From NCBI RefSeq assembly GCF_016924665.1, contig NZ_JAFFJT010000016.1, forward strand, positions 310,001 through 374,000: a DNA stretch of 64,000 nucleotides. The letters are read 5' to 3'. Under the pieces are notes generated by a model. The model searched no databases. It was not told where the DNA came from and worked only from the letters and a program-made list of their open reading frames with translations. Positions 42,001 through 50,073 of the stretch are shown here, in pieces. Source of the stretch: Nocardioides sp. SYSU D00038. Lineage in GTDB: Bacteria > Actinomycetota > Actinomycetes > Propionibacteriales > Nocardioidaceae. The position numbers and the translations under genes are program-made. How positions within the stretch are numbered: position 1 is the first letter of the stretch; every line of letters starts with the position of its first letter.

Positions 42001-43008
42001 TTGCGAATTGAGCTCCCAACTAGAGTCCCGCCCAGTCTCTACGGGATCCAGTGGTATGCCAACGTACTAGCCATCGTGGAGACCGACCCGCGCAGCGAAC
42101 CGTGGTTGCTCAGCAACTACATCCAGCTGCGCTACGACATCGCACCGCGAGCGCGCGTTCCAATGGCCTTCTATGTGCACGACTACACAGCGTCTCCGTG
42201 GTTAGACACCCTTCGTCTGACTCAGGATTGGCTCGGCCTATCTGGCCAGGGGTTTGTGGACTTCGCTCGAGATCAGGTTGCGCGGAACTACTACCTGCAT
42301 CTATCACTAGATGAGTACTTCATACCGAACCGTCCATTCTCGCAAACACGTCACTATACGCACGATGTACTGATATGCGGATTTGACGACAGCGATCGAA
42401 CATTCAAGCTGATTGGCTACGACGCCGACCGGCGGTACTCACGCACCGAAGCCCCATATGACAGCGTGGCCGACGCGTGGGAATCCCATATCGGAATGGA
42501 CAACGACAATCCGGACGTGATCCTGCATCGGCTAAAGAGCGATGCGAGTTACCCCCTGGATCTGAATTTGATTGAACGTACGATCGAAGAGTATGCGACC
42601 GGCCAAGATACATCCGTCCACTTCGCGGCGGAGGAACCTCCGCGGCGTTTAGTTTATGGAATTGACACGTACGACCGAATCATTGACAATCTGTTGCAAG
42701 CCCGGGAAGGTGAGCGCCCCATTGACCCCCGAAGCCTCCACGTCCTATGGGAGCATAAGCGGCTAATGGTGCGACGAGTGGCGGCGACGGTATCGGGATC
42801 GGACGGTGACAGCGTCTTGGACATAGCCGTCGGGCTGGAGGCCGCAACCCGGGCATGCCGTAGTGGTCTGGTGATGGCGTTCTTGCTCAAGCGAGTGACG
42901 AGCCTCGACCGGATCATGGATGAGTTGTCGGAGTTGAAGAAGTTGGACACGCAGTTCGTCGCGCATTATCTGGGAGTACTCAGGTCGTCAGGGCCGTGCA
43001 CCAGTTGA
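42001..43008 (+). CDS. BtrH/C39-like papain-fold protein, possible acyltransferase
   Basis: 335 residues from a TTG start preceded by AGAGGCG. The block DEYFIPN, then HYTHDVLICGFDD, FKLIGYDADRRYSRTEAPY resembles proteins near peptide and aminoglycoside clusters that carry a papain-like fold, including butirosin BtrH, which moves an acyl group from ACP to the antibiotic. The N-terminal SLYGIQWYANVLAI sits where the active-site Cys is expected but has no Cys, so activity is doubtful. Family placement is by eye. Confidence 0.55.
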   Translation: MRIELPTRVPPSLYGIQWYANVLAIVETDPRSEPWLLSNYIQLRYDIAPRARVPMAFYVHDYTASPWLDTLRLTQDWLGLSGQGFVDFARDQVARNYYLHLSLDEYFIPNRPFSQTRHYTHDVLICGFDDSDRTFKLIGYDADRRYSRTEAPYDSVADAWESHIGMDNDNPDVILHRLKSDASYPLDLNLIERTIEEYATGQDTSVHFAAEEPPRRLVYGIDTYDRIIDNLLQAREGERPIDPRSLHVLWEHKRLMVRRVAATVSGSDGDSVLDIAVGLEAATRACRSGLVMAFLLKRVTSLDRIMDELSELKKLDTQFVAHYLGVLRSSGPCTS

Positions 43009-43122
43009 AGGAGCGAGGCGCTCAGGCGAATGGTTTCACCCGGCCCTCGCCTCGCTTAGGCTGTCGTTGCGGTAGGCGACGGAGCTCCGTCGCGAGACGA
43101 CTCTTGAGAGGGGTGTCCACCC

Positions 43123-44322
43123 TTGCGCGGTCTGCCGGAACTGGACGTTGATCCCTTCGACGCAGCCACGTCGACCGATCCGGGTGAGATGTACGATCGA
43201 CTCCTCGCTGACCCGGTCTGTTGGCTTTCGCGTTACGGAGTGGTCGGCATCTCGTCCTATGACCTCGCCAAGGAGGTTCTCTCCAATCCTCTGGCTTTCC
43301 GCTCGTCGAACGGCGTGGGGCTTTCGAACATTGACGACGTGCGGAGATGGCGGCAGCCGAGCCTACTAATCGAGTCAGACCCTCCCGATCACCGCCGGGC
43401 CCGGGCGGTCGTGAACCGGGTGCTGTCTCGCGATCGAGTGAGCCGATTGAAGACTGCGATCGAGAGCCGAGCCGCCTCCGCCATTGACGTTATGCGGAGT
43501 CACGAGTCTATCGAAGCGATGGACACCGTTATCTTTCCCTTCGTTGCCGAGAACCTGCGCTCATCGCTGGGCCTCCGGCATCTGGAGATGCACGACCTGA
43601 AGACGTGGGGGAGGCTCGTCTTCGATGGATTCGGGCCGGCGGAGACAGCTAAAGGGTTGCCCGTCAGGCAGATGGACGCGGTCCGGGACTCCGTGGCGAA
43701 AGCCACGGATCCAGGCAACTTGCTCGCGGACGGTCTTGCTATGCAGATTTTCGAAGCCGGATCGGAAGTCGGATATAGCACGGTCGAAAGCGGGCTACTC
43801 GTTCGCGCATTCGTGTCAGGGGGGTACTTGACTGTCGCCGCCGCCATCGGGAGCGCGATACAGGGCCTCGCGGGTGACGGTCGTCAGCTCGACGAACTGC
43901 GGCGGCGGCCGGAGCTCGCGTTGGCAGCGCTCGATGAGGCCATCCGAGTCGAAACCCCGATACGCGTGTTCTTCCGGACGACAGCGGGAGGTCAGATCCT
44001 TGGCGGTCGCGCCATTCCAAGCGGAACCAAGGTGGCCGTCTTTTTAGGCGCGGCAAACCGCGACCCGCTACGTTGGGACCGACCGGCTACGTTCGATATT
44101 GCCCGCCGCTATCGCCGGAGCTTGAGCTTCGGTCACGGTGTACACGGGTGCGTTGGCCAATACTTCGCTAGGCTCCAAGGACTGACCTTGATTGGTGCGC
44201 TTGCCCGCGCACAAGTGTCGTGGTCTCCTTCAGGTAGACCAACATACCTGCGCAACAATTCCCTCCGTTGTCTAGAAAGGCTACCGCTGAGCATCTCCGT
44301 TGCACAGAGGTCCGGACACTAG
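43123..44322 (+). CDS. cytochrome P450
   Basis: 399 residues, a soluble bacterial class I P450. The heme-ligand loop is FGHGVHGCVGQYFAR with Cys343, and the K-helix ExxR is EAIR. In the I helix, FVSGGYLTVAAAI keeps the threonine but has Leu where most P450s have Asp or Glu for proton delivery. A TTG start is preceded by GAGAGGGG. It presumably hydroxylates or oxidatively couples the product; redox partners are not in the window. Confidence 0.93.
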   Translation: MRGLPELDVDPFDAATSTDPGEMYDRLLADPVCWLSRYGVVGISSYDLAKEVLSNPLAFRSSNGVGLSNIDDVRRWRQPSLLIESDPPDHRRARAVVNRVLSRDRVSRLKTAIESRAASAIDVMRSHESIEAMDTVIFPFVAENLRSSLGLRHLEMHDLKTWGRLVFDGFGPAETAKGLPVRQMDAVRDSVAKATDPGNLLADGLAMQIFEAGSEVGYSTVESGLLVRAFVSGGYLTVAAAIGSAIQGLAGDGRQLDELRRRPELALAALDEAIRVETPIRVFFRTTAGGQILGGRAIPSGTKVAVFLGAANRDPLRWDRPATFDIARRYRRSLSFGHGVHGCVGQYFARLQGLTLIGALARAQVSWSPSGRPTYLRNNSLRCLERLPLSISVAQRSGH

Positions 44323-44323
44323 G

Positions 44324-45310
44324 ATGCCGGTGGAATCGAGCGGAATTACGGCTGACCGACTCTGTCGGGAATTTGATGTGCCGGTGAGGGGGTCTGGCGT
44401 TGGCGAAGGATTGCGCTTTCTCCTTAATCGCTCCTACCGTCGCGTTACGGCGGTCACTGATCTCAACTTCAGCATTTCGCGCGGCGAGGTGGTTGGGCTA
44501 ATCGGGCCTAATGGCGCGGGCAAGACAACGACGATGAAGCTGTTGACCGGAGTACTTTCGCCCAGCGCGGGGTATGTGACCGTTGACGGCTACACACCTT
44601 CTAGGAGAGAACCCAATCACCTGAAGAACATAGCCTTTATACGCGGCGGGCAGCCCCTTGGATCACCGCCAGAGCTGACCGTCCTGGACGTCCTTCACTA
44701 TAATCGAATTCTCTACGGTGTCGCCAGAAGCGACTTTGACCGAGCTTATGACCAACTGGATTCCTGGCTCGGCTTGCGGCGAATCGCGGACCGGCAGGTC
44801 CGAGCCCTAAGCCTCGGCGAACGCATGCGAGCGGGGCTCGCGACCCAACTTGTGTACTCGCCGAAGTACCTATTCTTGGACGAACCGACGACTGGACTCG
44901 ATCTTGTGGTCGCCGCTTCATTCCGCGAGCACATGCGCCGGTACGTCCAGGAGCATGATGCGACTGTCATTCTGACTAGTCACCACATGGCAGATGTTCA
45001 ACAGCTGTGTTCTCGCGTGCTGGTCATCGATGACGGCGAGCTGAGGTATGACGGCGCACTTTCAGGACTCAACCAGCTGAGATCTGCCGTGAAGGTGATC
45101 AGGGCGGAGCTGTCGGAGCCTCTCACCGGTCGTGCGCTTGGACTGCGTTCCTTCTGGGTCGAGCAATCCGTGGCCCGGATGCTTGTGGAACCAACTGACA
45201 TTCCGCGGGTTACAGATCTGCTCCTCGACTATGGCGCAACGGACGTTTCGATCGAGGATCCACCTCTGGAGATCGTCCTAGCTGACCTTTTTCGAAAGTC
45301 CGAACCATGA
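44324..45310 (+). CDS. ABC exporter ATPase
   Basis: 328 residues, starting one base after the P450 stop. Walker A is GPNGAGKTTT, the signature LSLGERMRAGLA departs slightly from LSGGQ, Walker B is YLFLDEPTTGLD, and the switch His is in LTSHHMADV. Together with the two following permeases it forms an ABC-2 type exporter of the DUF990-like class, a likely product exporter and self-resistance device. The C-terminal 70 residues form the extension usual in this class. Confidence 0.93.
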   Translation: MPVESSGITADRLCREFDVPVRGSGVGEGLRFLLNRSYRRVTAVTDLNFSISRGEVVGLIGPNGAGKTTTMKLLTGVLSPSAGYVTVDGYTPSRREPNHLKNIAFIRGGQPLGSPPELTVLDVLHYNRILYGVARSDFDRAYDQLDSWLGLRRIADRQVRALSLGERMRAGLATQLVYSPKYLFLDEPTTGLDLVVAASFREHMRRYVQEHDATVILTSHHMADVQQLCSRVLVIDDGELRYDGALSGLNQLRSAVKVIRAELSEPLTGRALGLRSFWVEQSVARMLVEPTDIPRVTDLLLDYGATDVSIEDPPLEIVLADLFRKSEP

Positions 45311-46068
45311 TCCGACGCACTGCTGCCGTGATCGTCGCCCGGTTTCGTCGCCGGTACTACGAGTGGAGCGATAGCAGATGGTTCCTCGGTAGCCTCGTTG
45401 CCAATGAGACGGTTCTCCCATTGCTCGGATTCTTTGTCTGGCAATCTCTGCGCCCAAGTGAGGGCGACGTGGACTTGTACTTCTACTTCCTTATCTGGAC
45501 GTCGATTGCAACAGCTAGCTACGAGCACCATTCAGTTTCAAATCGTATCTATGACGGTAGCCTCGCTCAGGACTTGCTAGTTCCTGGCTATCCACCGACA
45601 TTATACTTTGCCGACAACCTCGCGCTCCGCGGCTGGTTGCTGGCGTTGAGCGCACCCTTCCTAATTCCACTCGGAATTCTGATTGGCGGCTTTACCTTCA
45701 AACAGCTCATTCTCTTCTTGCCGGCGGTGACGTTCGCTGCGGTGATTCGATTCTTGCTTGGCTGGTGTGTTGCTCTGCTCGCATTCTGGACGGGCCGAGC
45801 GGCTTCGATAGCCGGGCTTGTGAATGCACTCAACTTCACATTGGGTGGCGTCGCGCTCCCGCTGATGTTTGTTGAGAGCCCTTGGAGTGACGTTTTGGTA
45901 GCGTTGCCCTTCTACTGCTCTCTAGGCCTGCCGGCCTCGATTGCGGACGGGTCTGGGTCACTTGCTCAAGGCCTTCAGTTTCAATTGTTATGGACCATTG
46001 CGCTGGGGGCGGCAGCATTTCTCTTGTGGAAGATCGGCGTCCGTCGATTCGACGCCGTAGGTGGGTAA
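45307..46068 (+). CDS. ABC-2 type permease subunit 1
   Basis: 253 residues with about six hydrophobic helices and the ABC-2 pattern YDGSLAQDLLVPGYPP in the first cytoplasmic loop. Overlaps the ATPase gene by 4 bases. It resembles ABC2_membrane_6 (DUF990) proteins, which work as pairs. Confidence 0.85.
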   Translation: MIRRTAAVIVARFRRRYYEWSDSRWFLGSLVANETVLPLLGFFVWQSLRPSEGDVDLYFYFLIWTSIATASYEHHSVSNRIYDGSLAQDLLVPGYPPTLYFADNLALRGWLLALSAPFLIPLGILIGGFTFKQLILFLPAVTFAAVIRFLLGWCVALLAFWTGRAASIAGLVNALNFTLGGVALPLMFVESPWSDVLVALPFYCSLGLPASIADGSGSLAQGLQFQLLWTIALGAAAFLLWKIGVRRFDAVGG

Positions 46069-46863
46069 GTGAAACTGTTCTCTCTCGGCCATCTGGTCGC
46101 ATACTCGATCCGGCTCTCATGCGTTCGGGCGATCTCCTATCGGCGAGACCTCATTGCAGACCTCGCGCTTAGTTTGATCGGTCCTGCATCGGCATTGGTC
46201 GGCCTGATCATGATCTTCAGCCAGACGGACCAGTTGGGGGGCTGGTCCTTCGGTGAGGCCCTCGTCCTGTTAGGGATGTTTCATGTGCTCGGAGGCTTCA
46301 AAGCCGCCTTGCTCGATCCGTGGCTCGGCTGGTTTCCGGTAATTGCAGTCCGCGATGGCGCTTTGGACGTCTTTCTCCTTCGGCCAGGGTCCCCGCCCGT
46401 GTTGGGTATGCTTGCTTTGATTAGGTGTGCGGTCCTCGTTCAATCGGCTTTTGGCGCGGTGACAGCGACTGTGGGACTTACGGCAGCAGGGGAGCGGGTC
46501 TCGGCCTCGAGCGCGGTTCTTTGCGCCGTGGCCCTAGTCGTGGGCTGTTTCGTGATGTTCTTTTTCGCAAAGGGTCTAGCGGCATTGTCACTGTTCGCGG
46601 CCAGCCTGCAACTCGATGTCTTTTTCGGGAGCGTCTGGCAGTTCGGCAGGTACCCCGTGACCGTCTACTCCGATCCGGTTCGCGTTGTTCTCACGGTGGT
46701 TCTGCCCGTTGGGGCGCTGTCTGTGTTGCCAGCTGAGTTCCTGTTGGGCCAGTTTCGGTACGATCATTTCGGCATCTCCGTCACAGTGGCGACAGTTGTG
46801 ATGCTTGTGTCGTGGTCGTTGTGGCGCTCAGGGATCAGGCGCTATTCCGGTGTGGCGGCCTAG
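46069..46863 (+). CDS. ABC-2 type permease subunit 2
   Basis: 264 residues from a GTG directly abutting the previous stop. About six transmembrane helices, with the loop VRDGALDVFLLRPGSPP that is homologous to the one in subunit 1. It is the second half of the exporter channel and the last plus-strand gene of the cluster. Confidence 0.85.
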   Translation: MKLFSLGHLVAYSIRLSCVRAISYRRDLIADLALSLIGPASALVGLIMIFSQTDQLGGWSFGEALVLLGMFHVLGGFKAALLDPWLGWFPVIAVRDGALDVFLLRPGSPPVLGMLALIRCAVLVQSAFGAVTATVGLTAAGERVSASSAVLCAVALVVGCFVMFFFAKGLAALSLFAASLQLDVFFGSVWQFGRYPVTVYSDPVRVVLTVVLPVGALSVLPAEFLLGQFRYDHFGISVTVATVVMLVSWSLWRSGIRRYSGVAA

Positions 46864-47010
46864 GAGCCTGTGCGGAAGTGCGGGTGGTTTGCTTGGTGTG
46901 ATTCGGCGCCCGTCCAGTCTCCCAGGGCTCGGCCCAGTCGGTGTTCCTGCGGCTATTCACGACATCTGTGTTGTATGTCTTGTCTCGTCGGCCCTTCCGA
47001 CGGTCTTCGT

Positions 47011-47979
47011 TCACGATATCTGTCGGGCTAGTTGGTCGTAGACCCAGCGGTACGTTCGCTCGATCCCTTCGGCCAGCGGAGTTGTGGGACACCAGTTGTA
47101 CCGCTCCATCACTAGGGAGTCGTCGCTGCTTCGCCCCCGGACGCCTTGCGGAGCACCCGGTATGTAGTCGCGTCTTAGCTTGACACCGGCGATACCTTCG
47201 ACGAGGTCAACTAGTTCGTTTATGGAAATGAGTTCGTCCGTCCCGATATTGACTGGCTCTGGGCTGTTACTCGCCGTGACGAGAAGCGTTCCTTCGATGC
47301 AGTCCGAGATACAGGTGAAGGTGCGAGTTTGGGATCCGTCCCCCCAGATCTCGATCCGGTCCTGGCCGCTGATCTTGGCTTGGGCGACCTTTCGGCAAAT
47401 TGCAGCCGGAGCTTTCTCACGTCCCCCGCGTCAGGTTCCGTGCTCGCCGTACACGTTGTGGTAGCGCGCCACTCTAGTTGCGAGGCCGTAATCTTCGTTG
47501 AAGTGACGGCACATTCGCTCGGCGAATAGCTTCTCCCAGCCGTACCCGTCCTCAGGGTCAGCCGGATATGCATCGACCTCACGTAGGGGCGTGACCTCGG
47601 AGTCGTTTTGCAGACGCGCTGGATAGACGCACGCGGACGACGCGTAAAAGTATCGCTCGACCGATGCTTCGTATGCCGCTTTCAGGACATGCGTGCTGCT
47701 GAGGACGCTCAGCATGCAAGCGGCTTTGTTGGCTTCGATGAAGCCCATTCCGCCCATGTCGGCTGCGAGATTGTAGACCTCTCTTGTATCGCAAACCGCG
47801 GCGCGCGCGCCTTCGAGTAGGGAGACGTCGACCTGTTTGTTGTCTGCGCCCTGGTGGAACTGGAACCAGTCGTTCGGTGGCTTGATATCCACTGCGCGAA
47901 CGGTCCGCCCGGTTGCAAGAAGTGCGCCGACCAGGTGCCCGCCAATGAATCCTCCGGCGCCAGTCACCAGTGCATCCAT
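47011..47979 (-). pseudogene. GDP-mannose 3,5-epimerase interrupted by an in-frame TGA
   Basis: The frame gives 322 residues with one TGA at codon 183 (47431-47433). The first part has TGAGGFIGG, the catalytic SSACVYP (Cys117) and Y146-G-W-E-K150; after the stop the same frame continues RGGREKAPAA, WGDGSQTRTFT, EPVNIGTDE, PGAPQGVRGRSSDD to a natural TGA. Family members have Trp where the stop lies (GTW[KR]GGREKAP), so a TGG to TGA change is likely. GGAGG precedes the ATG. GME makes GDP-L-galactose (and L-gulose) from GDP-mannose. Readthrough (TGA-C context) or a sequencing error remain possible. Confidence 0.85.
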
Positions 47980-48650
47980 ATAGACGCCTCCAGGCTGCAA
48001 GTCAAGCGGACTAAGATTTTGGGTCGATGCGCCTGCCGGGCACGGATGGCCGTAAGAGGCGCCTGTGCGTGAATCGCCGGACAGGACCAGCGTGACATTT
48101 GAGGTTCATCCGGAGCAAGATGTGGTTGGGTGATGGAGCTACTTTACCCCCGTTTTTCGACGACGCGTTGCTGCCATCTGTCCTGGTAGCCGCTGGGCCT
48201 GTTGAGGGACCCGGGCACTGCAGATACGCAAACTTCGAGCCGGGCTCCACGATGACCTTGACCATGCTCGGCCCGTGGAACGCAGATCGCGACCTCGCGA
48301 ACACTGCAATTCGAACTGTTCGCGCTGACGGCACTGCTGACAGTCGGTCGCACCACTACTTCTGGCGGTGAGCAAAAGGAGAGCTGTCGGCACATACGAG
48401 TCTCCTCAGCGGGACGGACCAAACGGTGGTACGGAAACCGTCCACGACACTTTCGAGGTTGGACCGAGGTAGGGGGCCGTGCCCCGGCACCACTGCTTGA
48501 CGCCACGAGTGGAGAAGAGCCTAGAACTGGTCGAATCCGTTACCGGGACGCTAAGATCGTACGAAGGCCGGACAGGACAAGTTCCCGAGCGACTCCGGTC
48601 TCGATCGGATTCCGTCCACAGGCTCTCGGCTCGGTCCGCACCGCGGCCCT
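47980..48650. other. gene-free or decayed stretch
   Basis: In 671 bases several short frames exist on both strands, but none shows a ribosome-binding site or a recognisable family. It separates the biosynthetic part of the island from the defence-like part and may hold degraded genes. Confidence 0.5.
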
Positions 48651-49091
48651 TCAAGATGCGCTGTCTTCAGCCTTGCCGCTCATCACGATGGCGTTGTAGA
48701 TGAACTGCCATCGCTCCGCCGTGCGGGGTGCCTCTCCGCGGAACTTGATGCCGGCGAGCATCTCTACGTCGACCTCAGGCAATTCTGCGTTCTCAGCGAA
48801 CACGCGTAGCGACTCGGGAATCGCTGGTCTGGCGGTCGGATCCGCTTGCACTGATCGACCTAGGACATCACCAAGTGTCACGCCGAGGGCCAGGGCGAGT
48901 TTGTGGAGGATGGCGGCGCCGGGGCGCGATCCGGTGCCGTTTTCGACGGTTGATAGGTAAGACTTGCTGACCCCCGCTCGGTCGGCGAGTTCGCTGAGCG
49001 ACAGACTCTTTTCTTTGCGCATACTGCGGATGCGTGTACCGATGGCGCGAGGGTCGTCGGTGGCGTCCATCGAGTGGTGGACCGCGCTCAT
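48651..49091 (-). CDS. XRE-family regulator (ImmR-like)
   Basis: 146 residues: an N-terminal helix-turn-helix (GTRIRSMRKEKSLSLSELA, RAGVSKSYLSTVENG) and a C-terminal domain of unknown type ending in RWQFIYNAIVMSG. Its start overlaps the ImmA-like stop (ATGA), so the two are one operon. In ICEBs1 and phages an ImmA protease destroys the ImmR repressor to start induction; by analogy this pair could control part of the island. Confidence 0.85.
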   Translation of the reverse strand: MSAVHHSMDATDDPRAIGTRIRSMRKEKSLSLSELADRAGVSKSYLSTVENGTGSRPGAAILHKLALALGVTLGDVLGRSVQADPTARPAIPESLRVFAENAELPEVDVEMLAGIKFRGEAPRTAERWQFIYNAIVMSGKAEDSAS

Positions 49092-49963
49092 AGCCTGACG
49101 CTCCGAGCTGTGGGCGCCTTGATGCCCAGCACTAGTACACGCATGACGGTGTCACCTTCATCGTTGTTGTATGGATATGGCCGAGCGGACACGAGGAACT
49201 TGCCAGGGAGCCGCAGCGACCGCATGTCAGCGAGCTCGTCAACATACTCACCTTCCGAAGCGCGGAAGATGGGGTGGTCTCTCGGGATGGACTTGTTGGG
49301 TGGGATGAAGACGTCAAGCGCGCTGGAGCATGCGGCGCTCTTGACCCGGAGCGCGGGTGCCGCGTTCTGTCGGCTGGTCGCGAACTCCAGCCGGACGAAG
49401 AAGGCCGGCTGGGGGGTGAGCCGGACGGCTCGACGCGCCGTGGCCTCAAGGCTGGCGCCGTAGTCGGACTTCACCTGCTCGATGGTGTCCCAGCCATAGG
49501 GGTGCGAGGCGAACGTCGGACCGACAAAGCGACGGGGCAGCAGTAGCTCGCTTGCGCCAACATCGGCGAGCCATTCGATGTTCAGCGTTCCGTCTCGTCG
49601 TGGGGTTGCCCGGAGTGGGGTGCAGCGGAAGTTCTGCTTCATCATGAAGCCGGGGAGCAGCGTGTGGCAGATCTCGTGGCCGATCGTGAAACTCTGACGC
49701 TCGGGACTGTCCATGGCACAGAGTTCGATCCGAAGGCGGCCACCTTCGTTGATCAAGCACCCGGAGTGGGAGCTCACGGTTTCTCGAACGTCGTCGATCG
49801 ACTGCAGGCTTGCAAGCAGCCGTAGGTCCACCGGCGGCTCGACCTCGCCGAGGATGCTCAACTGCTCAGCCAGATCCTCGATGAGGACGTCCGGAGCCGC
49901 GCCCGGTCGCAGGCGCATCGCCTTCTCGAGCTCCGACTGTCCCGTAAGAGTCGCCATCCTCAT
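49088..49963 (-). CDS. ImmA/IrrE-family metallo-endopeptidase
   Basis: About 291 residues from ATG 49963 (a second ATG lies two codons on). The zinc motif is FTIGHEICHTLLPG, with the third ligand probably in EWLADVGASELLLP. The C-terminal half lies outside the protease core. It is encoded just upstream of the XRE gene and likely cleaves that regulator or a toxin-antitoxin partner. It is divergent from the peroxidase gene. Confidence 0.87.
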   Translation of the reverse strand: MRMATLTGQSELEKAMRLRPGAAPDVLIEDLAEQLSILGEVEPPVDLRLLASLQSIDDVRETVSSHSGCLINEGGRLRIELCAMDSPERQSFTIGHEICHTLLPGFMMKQNFRCTPLRATPRRDGTLNIEWLADVGASELLLPRRFVGPTFASHPYGWDTIEQVKSDYGASLEATARRAVRLTPQPAFFVRLEFATSRQNAAPALRVKSAACSSALDVFIPPNKSIPRDHPIFRASEGEYVDELADMRSLRLPGKFLVSARPYPYNNDEGDTVMRVLVLGIKAPTARSVRL

Positions 49964-50073
49964 AAACGATAGACCGTTCGCATTGACGAAGCGTGCAGTC
50001 GTATGGCACGGTCGTGTCGTGGGTCCGGAGTTGCGAACACCGGATCCGCGATAACGAACGCAATCTGCTAGAG

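Noticed and set aside
30781..46863. A polyketide or peptide synthetase cluster
   Set aside because: No ketosynthase, condensation or multi-domain adenylation protein is encoded; only one stand-alone ACP and one short AMP-ligase are present.
47431..47433. Selenocysteine at the epimerase TGA
   Set aside because: The family has Trp, not Cys, at this position and there is no known selenoprotein in it; nonsense mutation, error or readthrough are simpler.
48011..48371. Overlapping 90- and 107-codon frames on opposite strands
   Set aside because: Neither has a ribosome-binding site or a recognisable domain, and they overlap each other; left as unassigned sequence.
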